In this document: positions 39,705-55,315 of the stretch, piece by piece
Layout of the letters: every line of letters begins with the position of its first letter
How positions within the stretch are numbered: position 1 is the stretch's first letter
NCBI RefSeq assembly: GCF_000312105.1
Contig: NZ_HE978636.1
Coordinates: forward strand, 215,223 to 279,222
DNA length: 64,000 nt
Origin: Aeromicrobium massiliense JC14
GTDB lineage: Bacteria > Actinomycetota > Actinomycetes > Propionibacteriales > Nocardioidaceae
Direction: 5' to 3'
Position numbers and translations under genes: made by a program
Notes under the pieces: model-generated
The model's input: the letters and a program-made list of their open reading frames with translations, nothing else
What the model was told of the DNA's origin: nothing
Database searches by the model: none

Positions 39705-41002
39705 CACAGCTCGAGCGACCCGCGCAGGATGCCGGCCAGGTCGTCGGCCGACGCCTCGCGCGGCGCCGTGGCGAGCAGCCGCTGCTGCTTGAGGGTGCCC
39801 TCGACCAGCGAGTCGACGTCGCCCTCGCCGTAGCCGACCTCGGCGAGGCCGGACGGCACGCCGATGTCGCGCATGAGCCGGGTCAGCACGTCGGGCAGCA
39901 GCGAGGCCGGGTCGTCGCCGGGCGTCGCGCCGGGCTCGAGCAGCTGGGCGGCGCGCACGTGCCGCTCGGGCGCCGAGGAGAAGGTGAACCGGAACGCCTC
40001 GGGCGCGGTGAGCGAGACGGCCATGCCGTGCGGCACCATCGCGTGGTCGTCACCGTCCAGCACGGGGTAGCCCTCGGGCCGGAAGTCACGCACCTGGCCG
40101 GCCACCGGGTAGGCGTTGGCGTGCGGGATGTGCACGCCGGCGTTGCCGAAGCCGAGCCCGGCGAACGTCGCGGCCAGCGCGACCTCGGTGCGCGCGTCGA
40201 GGTCGTCGCCGTGCGCGACCGCGCGACGGAACGAGCCGGCCAGCAGGCTCATCGACTTCTCGCTCCACATGTCCGAGATCGGGTTGGCGCCGCAGTAGGG
40301 CACCCGCTGCTCGGCGGTCTTGCGCTCGTAGCTGGTGTAGCCGCGGGCGGTGTAGCTCTCCAGGGCGTGGCACAGGATGTCCATGCCGGCCGCGGCGGTG
40401 ACCTGGGCCGGCTGGGTGATCGTCAGCTCGGGGTCGACGACGGCCATCGTCGGCCGCAGCCGCGCGTGGGAGATGCCGGTCTTGACGTGCTGGTCGACGA
40501 CGTCCAGGACGCAGATGGTCGTGCTCTCGCTGCCGGTGCCGGTGGTGGTCGGCACCGCGACGAGCGGCAGCAGCGGCTTCTCCGGCGCCTTGCCGCCGCC
40601 GACCGGGGCGTTGACGTAGTCCATGAGCTCGCCGTCGTTGGTGAGCATGAGGTTGACCGCCTTGGCGGTGTCGATCGCGCTGCCGCCGCCCACGGCGACC
40701 ACCGCGTCGAACGGCGACGCGGCCCGGGCGGCGTCGACGGCCTCGGCCAGGCTGCGGTCGGTGGGCTCGACCCGCACCCGGTCGAAGACCACGACCTCGA
40801 CCCCCGCGGCGCGGACGGACTCGGCCATCTCGGCCGGACGTCCGGTGGCCGCGACCCCGGGATCGGTCACCAGCAGGACGCGCCGGGCGCCGAGCTGGCG
40901 CAGGTCGTGGCCGAGCTCGTGGCGCGCTCCCACGCCGAACTTGAGACCGGGTGCTCCATAGGTGAAGACGGTCTCGGGGCTGGTCGGGACGATGCTGGTC
41001 AC
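39701..41002 (-). CDS. Hydroxyacid-oxoacid transhydrogenase (ADHFE1-like iron alcohol dehydrogenase)
   Basis: 433 aa, group III metal-dependent alcohol dehydrogenase. GGGSAIDTAK (105-114) binds the nucleotide; VPTTTGTGSEST follows; metal ligands are expected at D208 and H212 (GMDILCHALESYTARG) and at the His residues of HIPHANAYP (291-298). Length and motifs (YTSYERKTAEQRVPYCGANPISD) match the ADHFE1 branch, which transfers a hydride from 4-hydroxybutyrate to 2-oxoglutarate, giving succinic semialdehyde and D-2-hydroxyglutarate. I chose GTG 41002 with GAGGAGG 5 nt upstream; the longer frame covers the divergent promoter region. Its operon partner would reoxidise the D-2-hydroxyglutarate. Confidence 0.87.
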   Translation of the reverse strand: MTSIVPTSPETVFTYGAPGLKFGVGARHELGHDLRQLGARRVLLVTDPGVAATGRPAEMAESVRAAGVEVVVFDRVRVEPTDRSLAEAVDAARAASPFDAVVAVGGGSAIDTAKAVNLMLTNDGELMDYVNAPVGGGKAPEKPLLPLVAVPTTTGTGSESTTICVLDVVDQHVKTGISHARLRPTMAVVDPELTITQPAQVTAAAGMDILCHALESYTARGYTSYERKTAEQRVPYCGANPISDMWSEKSMSLLAGSFRRAVAHGDDLDARTEVALAATFAGLGFGNAGVHIPHANAYPVAGQVRDFRPEGYPVLDGDDHAMVPHGMAVSLTAPEAFRFTFSSAPERHVRAAQLLEPGATPGDDPASLLPDVLTRLMRDIGVPSGLAEVGYGEGDVDSLVEGTLKQQRLLATAPREASADDLAGILRGSLELW

Positions 41003-41096
41003 GCGGCCTCCTCGGTGCGATGCCCTCCGAGGATACGACTGCCGTCCGGCTGGGCGGGCTCCACTACCCTGGTGCGGACCCGGGAGAAGAGGACTC

Positions 41097-42233
41097 ATGA
41101 GGACGAAGCGACTGCTCGCCGCCCTGGCGACGCTCGGCATGCTCACCGCGACGGCCGCCTGCGACGGCGGCTCCGACGAGCCGGCCGACCCCGAGGCGAC
41201 CGCCTCGACCGCGTCGCTGAGCGACCAGGTGGGCGACCACGAGTCCGGTCCCGACAGCCCGATCGGCTACGGCATGCGCGTCCCGCGCGGCGCCACCCAG
41301 CTCGGTCCGCTCGTCCGCTACCGCAGCGACGCGCTCGTCGCGGCCTACCAGGCCGACCTCGACGCCGCCGTCGCGCAGAAGAAGGCCGAGGACGAGGCCG
41401 CGCTGCAGGAGGAGCTGGAGGACGGCGAGACCCCGCCGACCCCGACCCCCACGCCGACCAACCGGCCCAGCGACGACACGTACGACCTGCTCGAGGAGCA
41501 GCCCAAGCCGGACGTCACCATCTCGGCGATGCGCATCGACGGCGAGCCGTCCGACGTCGTGCACCGCATGCTCGGCCAGATCGCCACCGTCCTGCCCGAC
41601 AACGAGATCGACGCCGAGAACCTCGGCGCCTACTGTCCCGTGCAGGCCGGGCGCTACACCGGCTGCCACCTCGCCGAGCGCGGACTGACCGGCGGTGGTC
41701 GTGACGTCTCGATCACGCTCGACGTCGCGGTCGGCTCGCTGCAGACCCGCACCGGCTTCCCCGCCTCGGACGGCGATCCGGTCATGGTGCTGCAGATCGC
41801 CTACGCCGGCGACCCGCGCGAGGGCCAGGAGGGCAAGGACACCGACGGCATCGGCGACATGCCCGACGCCGACGCCACCGCGCCGGTCACCGAGGCCGTC
41901 TGGCCGAAGATGGACCTCGCGGCGCCGACCGACTCACCGCTCCTGGGCGGCACCTGGACGCTGCCCGAGGACGCCACCCTGCTGCTCACCAGCGACCGCC
42001 CGTCGTTCGCGATGGTGCAGATGCCGAAGTTCAGCGACGCCGACGACCTGGCCCGCTCGTGGGCCTCCGGCGCGGGCGAGCCGGTCACCAACACGATCGA
42101 GGAGCTGAACGAGATCACCACGACCTACACCGGTCGCACGATCGACGGCAGCCGCGCGTTCGGCGCCTACGTGGCCACCGGCCGCGGCGCCTACGCCTTC
42201 CTCATGCGTCAGGCCGCTCCGGCCCAGCGGTAG
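41097..42233 (+). CDS. Secreted lipoprotein of unknown function
   Basis: 378 aa. A lipoprotein signal peptide (MRTKRLLAALATLGML) ends in the lipobox TAAC at about residue 22. An acidic region and a Pro/Thr-rich segment (TPPTPTPTPTN) follow, then a domain I do not recognise. Two Cys-containing stretches (GAYCPVQAGRYTGCHLAE) may form a disulfide. I chose the ATG 41097 after AGAGGA; a 45-codon longer frame exists. A TACCCT box (41065-41070) could be its -10. It is divergent from the transhydrogenase gene, and its 3' end overlaps the Nudix gene by 25 nt. Confidence 0.75.
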   Translation: MRTKRLLAALATLGMLTATAACDGGSDEPADPEATASTASLSDQVGDHESGPDSPIGYGMRVPRGATQLGPLVRYRSDALVAAYQADLDAAVAQKKAEDEAALQEELEDGETPPTPTPTPTNRPSDDTYDLLEEQPKPDVTISAMRIDGEPSDVVHRMLGQIATVLPDNEIDAENLGAYCPVQAGRYTGCHLAERGLTGGGRDVSITLDVAVGSLQTRTGFPASDGDPVMVLQIAYAGDPREGQEGKDTDGIGDMPDADATAPVTEAVWPKMDLAAPTDSPLLGGTWTLPEDATLLLTSDRPSFAMVQMPKFSDADDLARSWASGAGEPVTNTIEELNEITTTYTGRTIDGSRAFGAYVATGRGAYAFLMRQAAPAQR

Positions 42234-42670
42234 CGCTCGAGCGTCCGCAGGACGTGCTGGACCATCGGCAGCACGGGATAGTCCGGCCCGCCGACCTCGG
42301 CCAGCTCGACCCAGCGCACCAGGTCGGTGCTGCCGCCGACGTCCACGACGTGCGGCTCCTGGTCGACGTCGACCTGCACGGCGTACAGCACGTGCACCCC
42401 GTGGTAGTCCTCGTAGGCGTCGTCGCGACCCACGTCCACGACGTGCACGTCGTGGACGTCCACCAGCCGGGCGTCCAGGGCGGCGAGCCCGGTCTCCTCG
42501 TGCAGCTCGCGGCGCACGGCGTCGTGCGGCGACTCGCCGTGGTCGACCCCGCCGCCGGGCAGCGTCCAGCTGCCGGCCGGGAAGCCGACCGGGCTGATGC
42601 GGGTGAGCAGGATGCGCGAGTCGCGCAGGGCCACGGCGTACGCGCCGAGGCGTTGGGTACGGCGCGTCAC
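42209..42670 (-). CDS. Nudix hydrolase
   Basis: 153 aa. Complete Nudix box GGGVDHGESPHDAVRRELHEE-TGL (fits Gx5Ex7REUxEExGU), flanked by a short MutT-like fold. It hydrolyses a nucleoside diphosphate linked to another group; substrate unknown. I chose the GTG 42670 with GGAGGAG 6 nt upstream. The longer frame to 42805 overlaps the acyltransferase start and has no family support. The final 25 nt overlap the lipoprotein gene tail to tail. Confidence 0.88.
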   Translation of the reverse strand: MTRRTQRLGAYAVALRDSRILLTRISPVGFPAGSWTLPGGGVDHGESPHDAVRRELHEETGLAALDARLVDVHDVHVVDVGRDDAYEDYHGVHVLYAVQVDVDQEPHVVDVGGSTDLVRWVELAEVGGPDYPVLPMVQHVLRTLERYRWAGAA

Positions 42671-42700
42671 GGGGCTCTCCTCCGGCTTCGTCCTCGACAG

Positions 42701-42727
42701 GAAGCCCTCAGGCTTCGCCTCTAGAGT
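42701..42727 (+). promoter_or_regulatory. Putative promoter of the acyltransferase gene with an inverted repeat
   Basis: TAGAGT (42722-42727) fits a -10 box and places the mRNA start about 4 nt before the ATG at 42738, with no Shine-Dalgarno. A perfect GAAGCC/GGCTTC repeat with a 4-nt loop (42701-42716) occupies the spacer region and could be an operator. No clear -35 is seen. Confidence 0.4.
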
Positions 42728-42737
42728 CAAGCACACG

Positions 42738-43772
42738 ATGACTGAGCTCGCCCCGCTGCAGACGACCACCCAGCCCGTGAAGAAGCGGGTCGCGTACCTC
42801 GACAACGCCCGCTACTGGGTGATGCTCCTCGTGGTCATCGGCCACTCGCTCACCGACCTGGTGGTGATGGACTCCGCCCGCGGGGTCTACACGTGGATCT
42901 ACCTGTTCCACATGCCGTTCTTCGTGCTCATCTCGGGCTACACGGCGCGCAACTACGTCGGCGACCAGCGCCAGGTCCGGCGCATGATCAGCACCCTGGT
43001 CGTGCCGTACCTGCTCGTCGAGCTGAGCCTGCAGCTGATCACCAAGCACTACGACGGCTCGCCGGAGCACCTGATGCCGCTCTCGCCGCAGTGGCTGGGC
43101 TGGTTCATGGCCGCGCTCATCATCTACCGCCTGACGACGCCGATCTGGCGCACGGTGCGCTACCCGATCACCATCTCGATCGTCATCTCGCTGCTGGCCG
43201 GGCTGATCGAGATCCCCAACGTCCTCGCACTGCCGAAGGTGCTGGGCTTCCTGCCGTTCTACGTCATCGGCATGCACTTCAGCCGCGACCGCTTCATGGC
43301 GCTCGGCCAGTGGCGCGTCCGGATCGCGTCCGCGGCCCTGCTCGGCGGCTCGTTCGTCGTGTGCCAGCTGTACGCGTCGGACTGGACGACCGAGTGGCTG
43401 CTGTGGAAGATGCGCTACGACGAGGCCCCGCTCGAGGCGGGCCCGATGGACGGGCTGGCGGTACGCGCGTTCCTCATCGTGGTCGGCCTGGTGCTTTCGC
43501 TGGCCTTCCTGTCGCTCGTGCCGCGGCGCGAGTCCTGGACGACGCGCTTCGGCTCCCGGACGTTCTACTGCTACCTGCTGCACGGCTACGTGATCATCCT
43601 GCTGGACCGTCAGTTCGACCTGTGGCAGAAGCTCGAGCCCTACGGCGCGGTGTCGGTGCTCGGCTGCATCGCGGCGGCGATCGTCCTGGCCAACCTGCTC
43701 ATGACCAAGCCGGTCGCCGACCTGTTCCGTCCGGTGTTCGAGCCCAAGCTGACCTGGCTGTTCAAGAAGTAG
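42738..43772 (+). CDS. Membrane acyltransferase, acyltransferase_3 family
   Basis: 344 aa with about ten hydrophobic segments. The N-terminal motif RVAYLDNARYWVMLLVVIGHSL holds the conserved His of the family (here GH after the first helix), followed by HMPFFVLISGYTARN. Such proteins O-acylate sugars, polysaccharides or other envelope molecules, with the donor in the cytoplasm. Target unknown. It is a single gene read against rpoBC, ending at a strong bidirectional terminator. The start ATG 42738 has no ribosome-binding site and is probably leaderless or nearly so. Confidence 0.87.
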   Translation: MTELAPLQTTTQPVKKRVAYLDNARYWVMLLVVIGHSLTDLVVMDSARGVYTWIYLFHMPFFVLISGYTARNYVGDQRQVRRMISTLVVPYLLVELSLQLITKHYDGSPEHLMPLSPQWLGWFMAALIIYRLTTPIWRTVRYPITISIVISLLAGLIEIPNVLALPKVLGFLPFYVIGMHFSRDRFMALGQWRVRIASAALLGGSFVVCQLYASDWTTEWLLWKMRYDEAPLEAGPMDGLAVRAFLIVVGLVLSLAFLSLVPRRESWTTRFGSRTFYCYLLHGYVIILLDRQFDLWQKLEPYGAVSVLGCIAAAIVLANLLMTKPVADLFRPVFEPKLTWLFKK

Positions 43773-43809
43773 CCGGCCGCCCGCCCCGGGCACCTCGGCC
43801 ACGGACGAC

Positions 43810-43843
43810 GAAGGGCCCCGCACCGTGAGGTGCGGGGCCCTTC
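43810..43843. terminator. Bidirectional terminator between the acyltransferase gene and rpoC
   Basis: A perfect 15-bp stem (43810-43824 with 43829-43843) with a GTGA loop lies between two convergent stop codons. The ends are AAGGG/CCCTT, so each strand has a short A/T flank. It should stop transcription in both directions. Confidence 0.88.
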
Positions 43844-43855
43844 GCGTTCAGCAGC

Positions 43856-47680
<3,825 letters not shown>

Positions 47681-47733
47681 GTAGCTCAGTTACCTTTCAC
47701 CAAAAAATCGAACGAAGGCGGGGAAGTGTGACG

Positions 47734-51198
<3,465 letters not shown>

Positions 51199-51302
51199 GA
51201 GTGATCCTTCCGAGGGCTCGCAAGCGATGTAAACTCTGTTTCGGCGCACGCCACGAGATCCCGGTCAAGGGCACAGGGAGGTCGAGGCGGGCGCGAAAGT
51301 TC

Positions 51303-51332
51303 AGTCTAGCCCCACGACACTCCATAACTCAA
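51303..51332 (-). promoter_or_regulatory. Promoter of rpoB-rpoC
   Basis: On the minus strand: -35 TTGAGT (51332-51327), 18-bp spacer, -10 TAGACT (51308-51303). The leader to the TTG start is about 100 nt. A small GTTCC/GGAAC dyad lies a few bases upstream of the -35 (near 51350-51362). This independent promoter is needed because rpoBC is separated from rplJL by the mce genes. Confidence 0.72.
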
Positions 51333-51380
51333 CCCCGGTCCTTGACAAGTTCCTGAGGAACGGTCAAAGTAGGTCGCTTC

Positions 51381-51403
51381 CGGCCCCGCCACGAGCGGGG
51401 CCG
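51381..51403 (-). terminator. Terminator of the mce operon
   Basis: A perfect 9-bp GC stem (51381-51389 with 51395-51403) with a 5-nt loop lies 34 nt after the last Mce-associated gene and upstream of the rpoB promoter. There is only a weak T-rich tail. Confidence 0.65.
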
Positions 51404-51436
51404 TCGTCGTGTCCGGGCCGGACCACGTCACGCACC

Positions 51437-52207
51437 TCACAGCGCGCGGATGTCGTCCACCAGCCAGCGCCCGTCCTGGCGCTGCATCGACACCACGACC
51501 CGGTTGCCGAACACGGTCGGCTCCTTCGTGTCGGCGGTGACCCGGGCCTGGTCGAAGAACACCAGCACGGAGGCCTCGTCGTCGGCGCACTCGTCGCCGC
51601 ACTCGCGCGGCGCCGCGCTGCGGGTCACGGTGCGGACCTGCACCTGGCGCTGCGGGGCCAGCTCGTCCAGGGCCGGGGCGATCGAGTCGAACTGCTTCGC
51701 GAACTCGTCGGTCATGACCGCCGTCGCGTCCTTCTCGTGCTGCTCCAGCTCGTCGAAGCGGTAGGTGAAGACCGTCTCCATGGCCGTGCCCGCCGCCGCG
51801 GCCGCCTGGCGGTGCGCGGTGGCCACGTCGTCGTCGCCCTGCCAGCGCTCGTAGCCGTCGACCGCCGCCCACGCGCCGAGGCCGACCGCCACCACCGCGA
51901 GCAGCGCGAGCGGGACCAGGACGCGCAGCGCGGCGCGCGAGGGGCGGCGGCGGGGCGGCCGGGCGTCACGCGCCTGCGCGCGGCGCGCCCGCTTCTCGGC
52001 CCGTCGCTCGGCCCGGGTCGGGCCGGCGGGCTCGCTCGGACCGGTCGGCCCACTCGGGCCGGGGCCGGGCGCGCGATCCGCGACCGGCGGGACGGCCGGG
52101 CGGATCGGGCGCGGGGCGGACGTCGCGGGCCGCCGGGCCTGGGAGCCCGTGCCCGGACGGGTCTCGCCGGCGATCCGGCGGCGGCGGGGACGCTGGGCGT
52201 CGCTCAT
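51437..52207 (-). CDS. Mce-associated membrane protein (second)
   Basis: 256 aa. A long, disordered, Arg/Pro-rich cytosolic N terminus (about 110 residues) is followed by one membrane helix (VLVPLALLAVVAVGLGAWAAV). The C-terminal extracytoplasmic domain of about 130 residues is of the NTF2-like type found at the end of mce operons, ending DGRWLVDDI. Two Cys in CGDECADD may pair. Mycobacterial Mas proteins stabilise the Mce importer; the same role is likely. The ATG 52207 overlaps the previous stop by ATGA. Confidence 0.85.
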   Translation of the reverse strand: MSDAQRPRRRRIAGETRPGTGSQARRPATSAPRPIRPAVPPVADRAPGPGPSGPTGPSEPAGPTRAERRAEKRARRAQARDARPPRRRPSRAALRVLVPLALLAVVAVGLGAWAAVDGYERWQGDDDVATAHRQAAAAAGTAMETVFTYRFDELEQHEKDATAVMTDEFAKQFDSIAPALDELAPQRQVQVRTVTRSAAPRECGDECADDEASVLVFFDQARVTADTKEPTVFGNRVVVSMQRQDGRWLVDDIRAL

Positions 52208-52755
52208 TCGGTGCCCTCCTGGCCCTCGGCCTGCGGCTGGCCGGTCTCGGCGGTCATCGCCGCGATGCTCTCGAAGTCGTCGACCTTCCACGCGCCGTCC
52301 TGACGCAGGAACGCGACCTTCCAGCGGAAGTGCCGGCGCACGGCGGCCTTCTGGTCGGTGTTCGACACCGACGCGTCGACCGCCACGAGCACCTCCGCGG
52401 AGTCGGGGTCGAAGGAGTCGACGGCGACGGCCAGCACCTCGGGGTCGCTGCTGCGCTGCTTGCGCGACGCGAGCGTGCCGAAGATGGCCTCGGTCACCTG
52501 GTCGAACTGCTCGCGGTAGTCCTTGGTCAGGAGCCCGGACATGCGCTCCTGGTAGTCCTCGAGCTCGGCGACGTCGTAGGTGTTGTACGCGGTGGCGAAG
52601 TCGTTCGCGGCGGTGACCAGGTCCTGGCGGGAGGCGTCCTCGTCGTCGCCGGCGAACGCGCGCGGGACGACGAGTCCCGTGACGCCCAGCAGCATCCCCA
52701 CGACGACGAGCGCCGTGAGCAGTCGGACGAGTCCTCGCGAAGGCCGGTCGGTCAC
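52204..52755 (-). CDS. Mce-associated membrane protein (first)
   Basis: 183 aa. One N-terminal membrane helix (LLTALVVVGMLLGVTGLVV) and an extracytoplasmic NTF2-like domain (DFATAYNTYDVAELEDY; ends FLRQDGAWKVDDFESI). I chose GTG 52755, which overlaps the mceF stop by GTGA. An ATG at 52791 would overlap mceF by 40 nt. Similar overall form to its downstream neighbour, so the two may be old duplicates working together with the Mce complex. Confidence 0.82.
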   Translation of the reverse strand: MTDRPSRGLVRLLTALVVVGMLLGVTGLVVPRAFAGDDEDASRQDLVTAANDFATAYNTYDVAELEDYQERMSGLLTKDYREQFDQVTEAIFGTLASRKQRSSDPEVLAVAVDSFDPDSAEVLVAVDASVSNTDQKAAVRRHFRWKVAFLRQDGAWKVDDFESIAAMTAETGQPQAEGQEGTE

Positions 52756-53942
52756 CTCGCCGTGCTCGGTCCCAGAAGCAGTGCGCCCCATGTGTTCTCT
52801 CCCTCGGTGGACGGCTTCCCCTCCGAAGCCGCAGGCGGTCGGTTCACGGAGGACGTCCTCGAGCCGCGCGGAACCAGGTCGGGGTCCGTGCAGTCGGTGC
52901 CGACCTCGAACTCGGCCGGCGTCTTGTCCTCCGGGGGCCGGTCGGCGGCAGTGTAGCCGTCCTCGCACGTCTTGGGGCTGGGCGTGAGGACCAGCCCGAA
53001 GGACGCGTCGTAGCGGCCGTCGGGACCCTTGTCGACCACGCTGTACGAGCCCTGCACGAGGTACGGGTACAGGATGTAGATGGCCTGCAGGCCGGCCGTG
53101 CGGCGCGACAGCGGCTCGATCGAGGACGTCAGGTTGCCCAGCAGCTCGGTGAGGTTCTCCTCGTTCTCCCCCACGACGGCGTCCACCAGCGCGGCGCTGT
53201 CGGGTCCCACGTCGAGCAGGCGGCGCAGGTCCGGGTCGGCGTCGACGAGGGTGTCGGAGAGCAGCCGCAGGTCGCGCGAGAACGAGCCGATCTGCTCGGT
53301 CTTGTCGATCTGGGTCTGCAGCACCGAGTCCGAGTCGCGGATCAGCCGGCGGGTGGCGTCGAGGTTCTCGGTCGCGTCGGCCACGACCTCCATCGAGGTG
53401 TCCAGGATGCGCGACAGGTCGGCGCCGACGCCCTCGAAGGCCTGACCGAGCTCGTCGACCACGACGGCGAGGTCCTGGGTGTCGACGGACGCCACCAGGT
53501 CGTTCACGTCGAGCAGCACCGTCGCGGTGTCGAGCGGGATGCGGGTGTCCTCCTGGGCGATGGTGGAGCCCTCCGCCAGGTACGGACCACCGTCGGCGCG
53601 CGGGCGCAGGTCGACGTACTGCTCGCCGATCGCGGACTTGTTGGCCACGCGGGCCTCGACGTCGGCCGGGATGCGCGGGGCGCCGTCCTCCAGGTCGAGC
53701 CGGGCCTCGACGCCCTCCTCGACGAACTGCAGGTCGCCGACGCGTCCGACGCCGATGCCGCGGTAGGTCACCTCGGCGCCGACGAAGATGCCGCCGGAGT
53801 CGGCGAACGTCGCGACGACGGGGTAGGTGCGGTCGATCACGAGCCGGTCGAGCTCGGCGTAGCGTCCGCCGACGAACGCGCCACCGAGCACGGTGATGAG
53901 CGCGAACACGATCAGCTGGACCTTGGTCAGTCGGGTGATCAT
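52752..53942 (-). CDS. mceF: MCE family protein MceF
   Basis: 396 aa. N-terminal membrane anchor (LIVFALITVLGGAFVGGRYA), MCE/MlaD domain (YPVVATFADSGGIFVGAEVTYRGIGVGRVG, residues 40-120) and a long helical region typical of actinobacterial Mce proteins, then a low-complexity C terminus. It is the sixth MCE subunit of a hetero-hexameric lipid-transfer conduit spanning the envelope. The last MCE gene before the two Mce-associated genes; it starts by overlapping the mceE stop (ATGA). Confidence 0.88.
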   Translation of the reverse strand: MITRLTKVQLIVFALITVLGGAFVGGRYAELDRLVIDRTYPVVATFADSGGIFVGAEVTYRGIGVGRVGDLQFVEEGVEARLDLEDGAPRIPADVEARVANKSAIGEQYVDLRPRADGGPYLAEGSTIAQEDTRIPLDTATVLLDVNDLVASVDTQDLAVVVDELGQAFEGVGADLSRILDTSMEVVADATENLDATRRLIRDSDSVLQTQIDKTEQIGSFSRDLRLLSDTLVDADPDLRRLLDVGPDSAALVDAVVGENEENLTELLGNLTSSIEPLSRRTAGLQAIYILYPYLVQGSYSVVDKGPDGRYDASFGLVLTPSPKTCEDGYTAADRPPEDKTPAEFEVGTDCTDPDLVPRGSRTSSVNRPPAASEGKPSTEGENTWGALLLGPSTAR

Positions 53943-55315
53943 CGGCTCACCACCGGGTCGAGGAGGGCCGCGGCCAGGTCGGTGCGCGGGACGCCCGCCG
54001 GGACGGACAGCGTCGTCGGCGTCGTGGCGCCGCCGACGGCCGGGCGGCAGAGCCGGAACAGGCCGCAGAACCAGTTGTCGGGCTCGTCGGCGGCCGGCTC
54101 GTCGCCCTGCCCCGGGGTCGGAGCGGTGCTGGGGGCCGGGGCCGGAGCGGACGGCTTCGCGCCCGGCGACGCCGGCGCGGGCGTGCTGCCGCCGGGCGTC
54201 CCGGACTCCTCGGGGACGTACCCGCGGACCAGGCCGAGCAGGTCCTCGACCGGCTGGCCGGCCTTCTGCGGGTCGCCCTGCAGCCCGCCGCCGATCGCGT
54301 CCAGCAGGCCGTCGAGGTCGAGCACCTGGGCGAGCGTGTCGGCCCCGAGGTCGATGCGCATCGAGAGGTTCGTGTAGTCGCCCGGGTCGTAGGCCTTGGC
54401 CTCCTTCAGCGTCTTGCCGACGATGGCGTCGGTGAACGGGAAGGTCAGCAGCGCCTGGAACGACGTCACCAGGTCGTCCGCAGCCGTGCCCAGGTTGGTC
54501 AGGGTCGGCTGCAGCGCCCTCAGGTCGGCCAGGACGTCGTCCTTGGACGCCCGCACGACCCGCGTGCCGACCTCGCTGAGCTCCTCCAGGCCGCCCAGCA
54601 GCGTGACCAGCGCCTTGCGCTGGCCGTCGACGACGCGCAGCGCCTCGGGCACCTGGTCGAGCGCGCCGGTGATGGCCTTCTCCTGGTCCTGGGTGCGGCG
54701 GGCGAGCCGGTCGACCTTCTCGAGCGTGGTGAGGATGCGCTCCTTGTTGTCGTCCAGGCGGGCGGCGAGGTCGCCGGCGTTGGTCAGCAGCCGCTTCACC
54801 TCGGCCTCGTTGCCGTCGAGCGCACGGTTGAGCTCGCGCACGATGGTCTGGGTCTTCTCGAGGCCACTGCCGTTGAGCAGCAGCGAGGCGGCGCTCAGCA
54901 CCTCCTCGACCTCGGGGTTGCGCCCGGTCTGGCTCAGCGGGATGGTGTCGCCGTCGTCGAGCCGGCCCGCCGCGCCCTTCTCGGGCGCCTCGAGCGAGAC
55001 GAACTTCTCGCCCAGCAGGCTCGTCTGGCGGATGGTCGCCCGGGCGTTGTCGGGCAGCTCCACGTCGCGGTTGAGCGTGAGGTCGACCTCCGCCGTCCAG
55101 CCGTCGAGCCGCACGTCGCTGACCTTGCCCACGGGGACCTCATCGACGCGGACGCCGCTCTGCGGCACGAGATCGAGGACGTCGCGGAACTGCACCGTGA
55201 CGGTGTACGGGTCGTCGCCGACGTCGGCACCGCCGGGCAGCGGGACGTCGTAGGGCGACATCGAGCACCCCGACAGCAGCGCCGCCGCGACGCCGGTCAC
55301 CAGGATCTTCCTCAC
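53939..55315 (-). CDS. mceE: MCE family lipoprotein MceE
   Basis: 458 aa. Unlike its neighbours it has a lipoprotein signal: MRKILVTGVAAALLSGC, with the lipidated Cys at 17. The MCE domain (YTVTVQFRDVLDLVPQSGVRVDEVPVGKVSDV) and helical region follow, then a Pro/Ala-rich tail with NWFCGLFRLC. MceE is the lipoprotein member in mycobacterial operons (LprK), so the order and the assignment agree. I chose GTG 55315, in a GTGA overlap with mceD. The longer frame is a shadow. Confidence 0.88.
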   Translation of the reverse strand: MRKILVTGVAAALLSGCSMSPYDVPLPGGADVGDDPYTVTVQFRDVLDLVPQSGVRVDEVPVGKVSDVRLDGWTAEVDLTLNRDVELPDNARATIRQTSLLGEKFVSLEAPEKGAAGRLDDGDTIPLSQTGRNPEVEEVLSAASLLLNGSGLEKTQTIVRELNRALDGNEAEVKRLLTNAGDLAARLDDNKERILTTLEKVDRLARRTQDQEKAITGALDQVPEALRVVDGQRKALVTLLGGLEELSEVGTRVVRASKDDVLADLRALQPTLTNLGTAADDLVTSFQALLTFPFTDAIVGKTLKEAKAYDPGDYTNLSMRIDLGADTLAQVLDLDGLLDAIGGGLQGDPQKAGQPVEDLLGLVRGYVPEESGTPGGSTPAPASPGAKPSAPAPAPSTAPTPGQGDEPAADEPDNWFCGLFRLCRPAVGGATTPTTLSVPAGVPRTDLAAALLDPVVSR

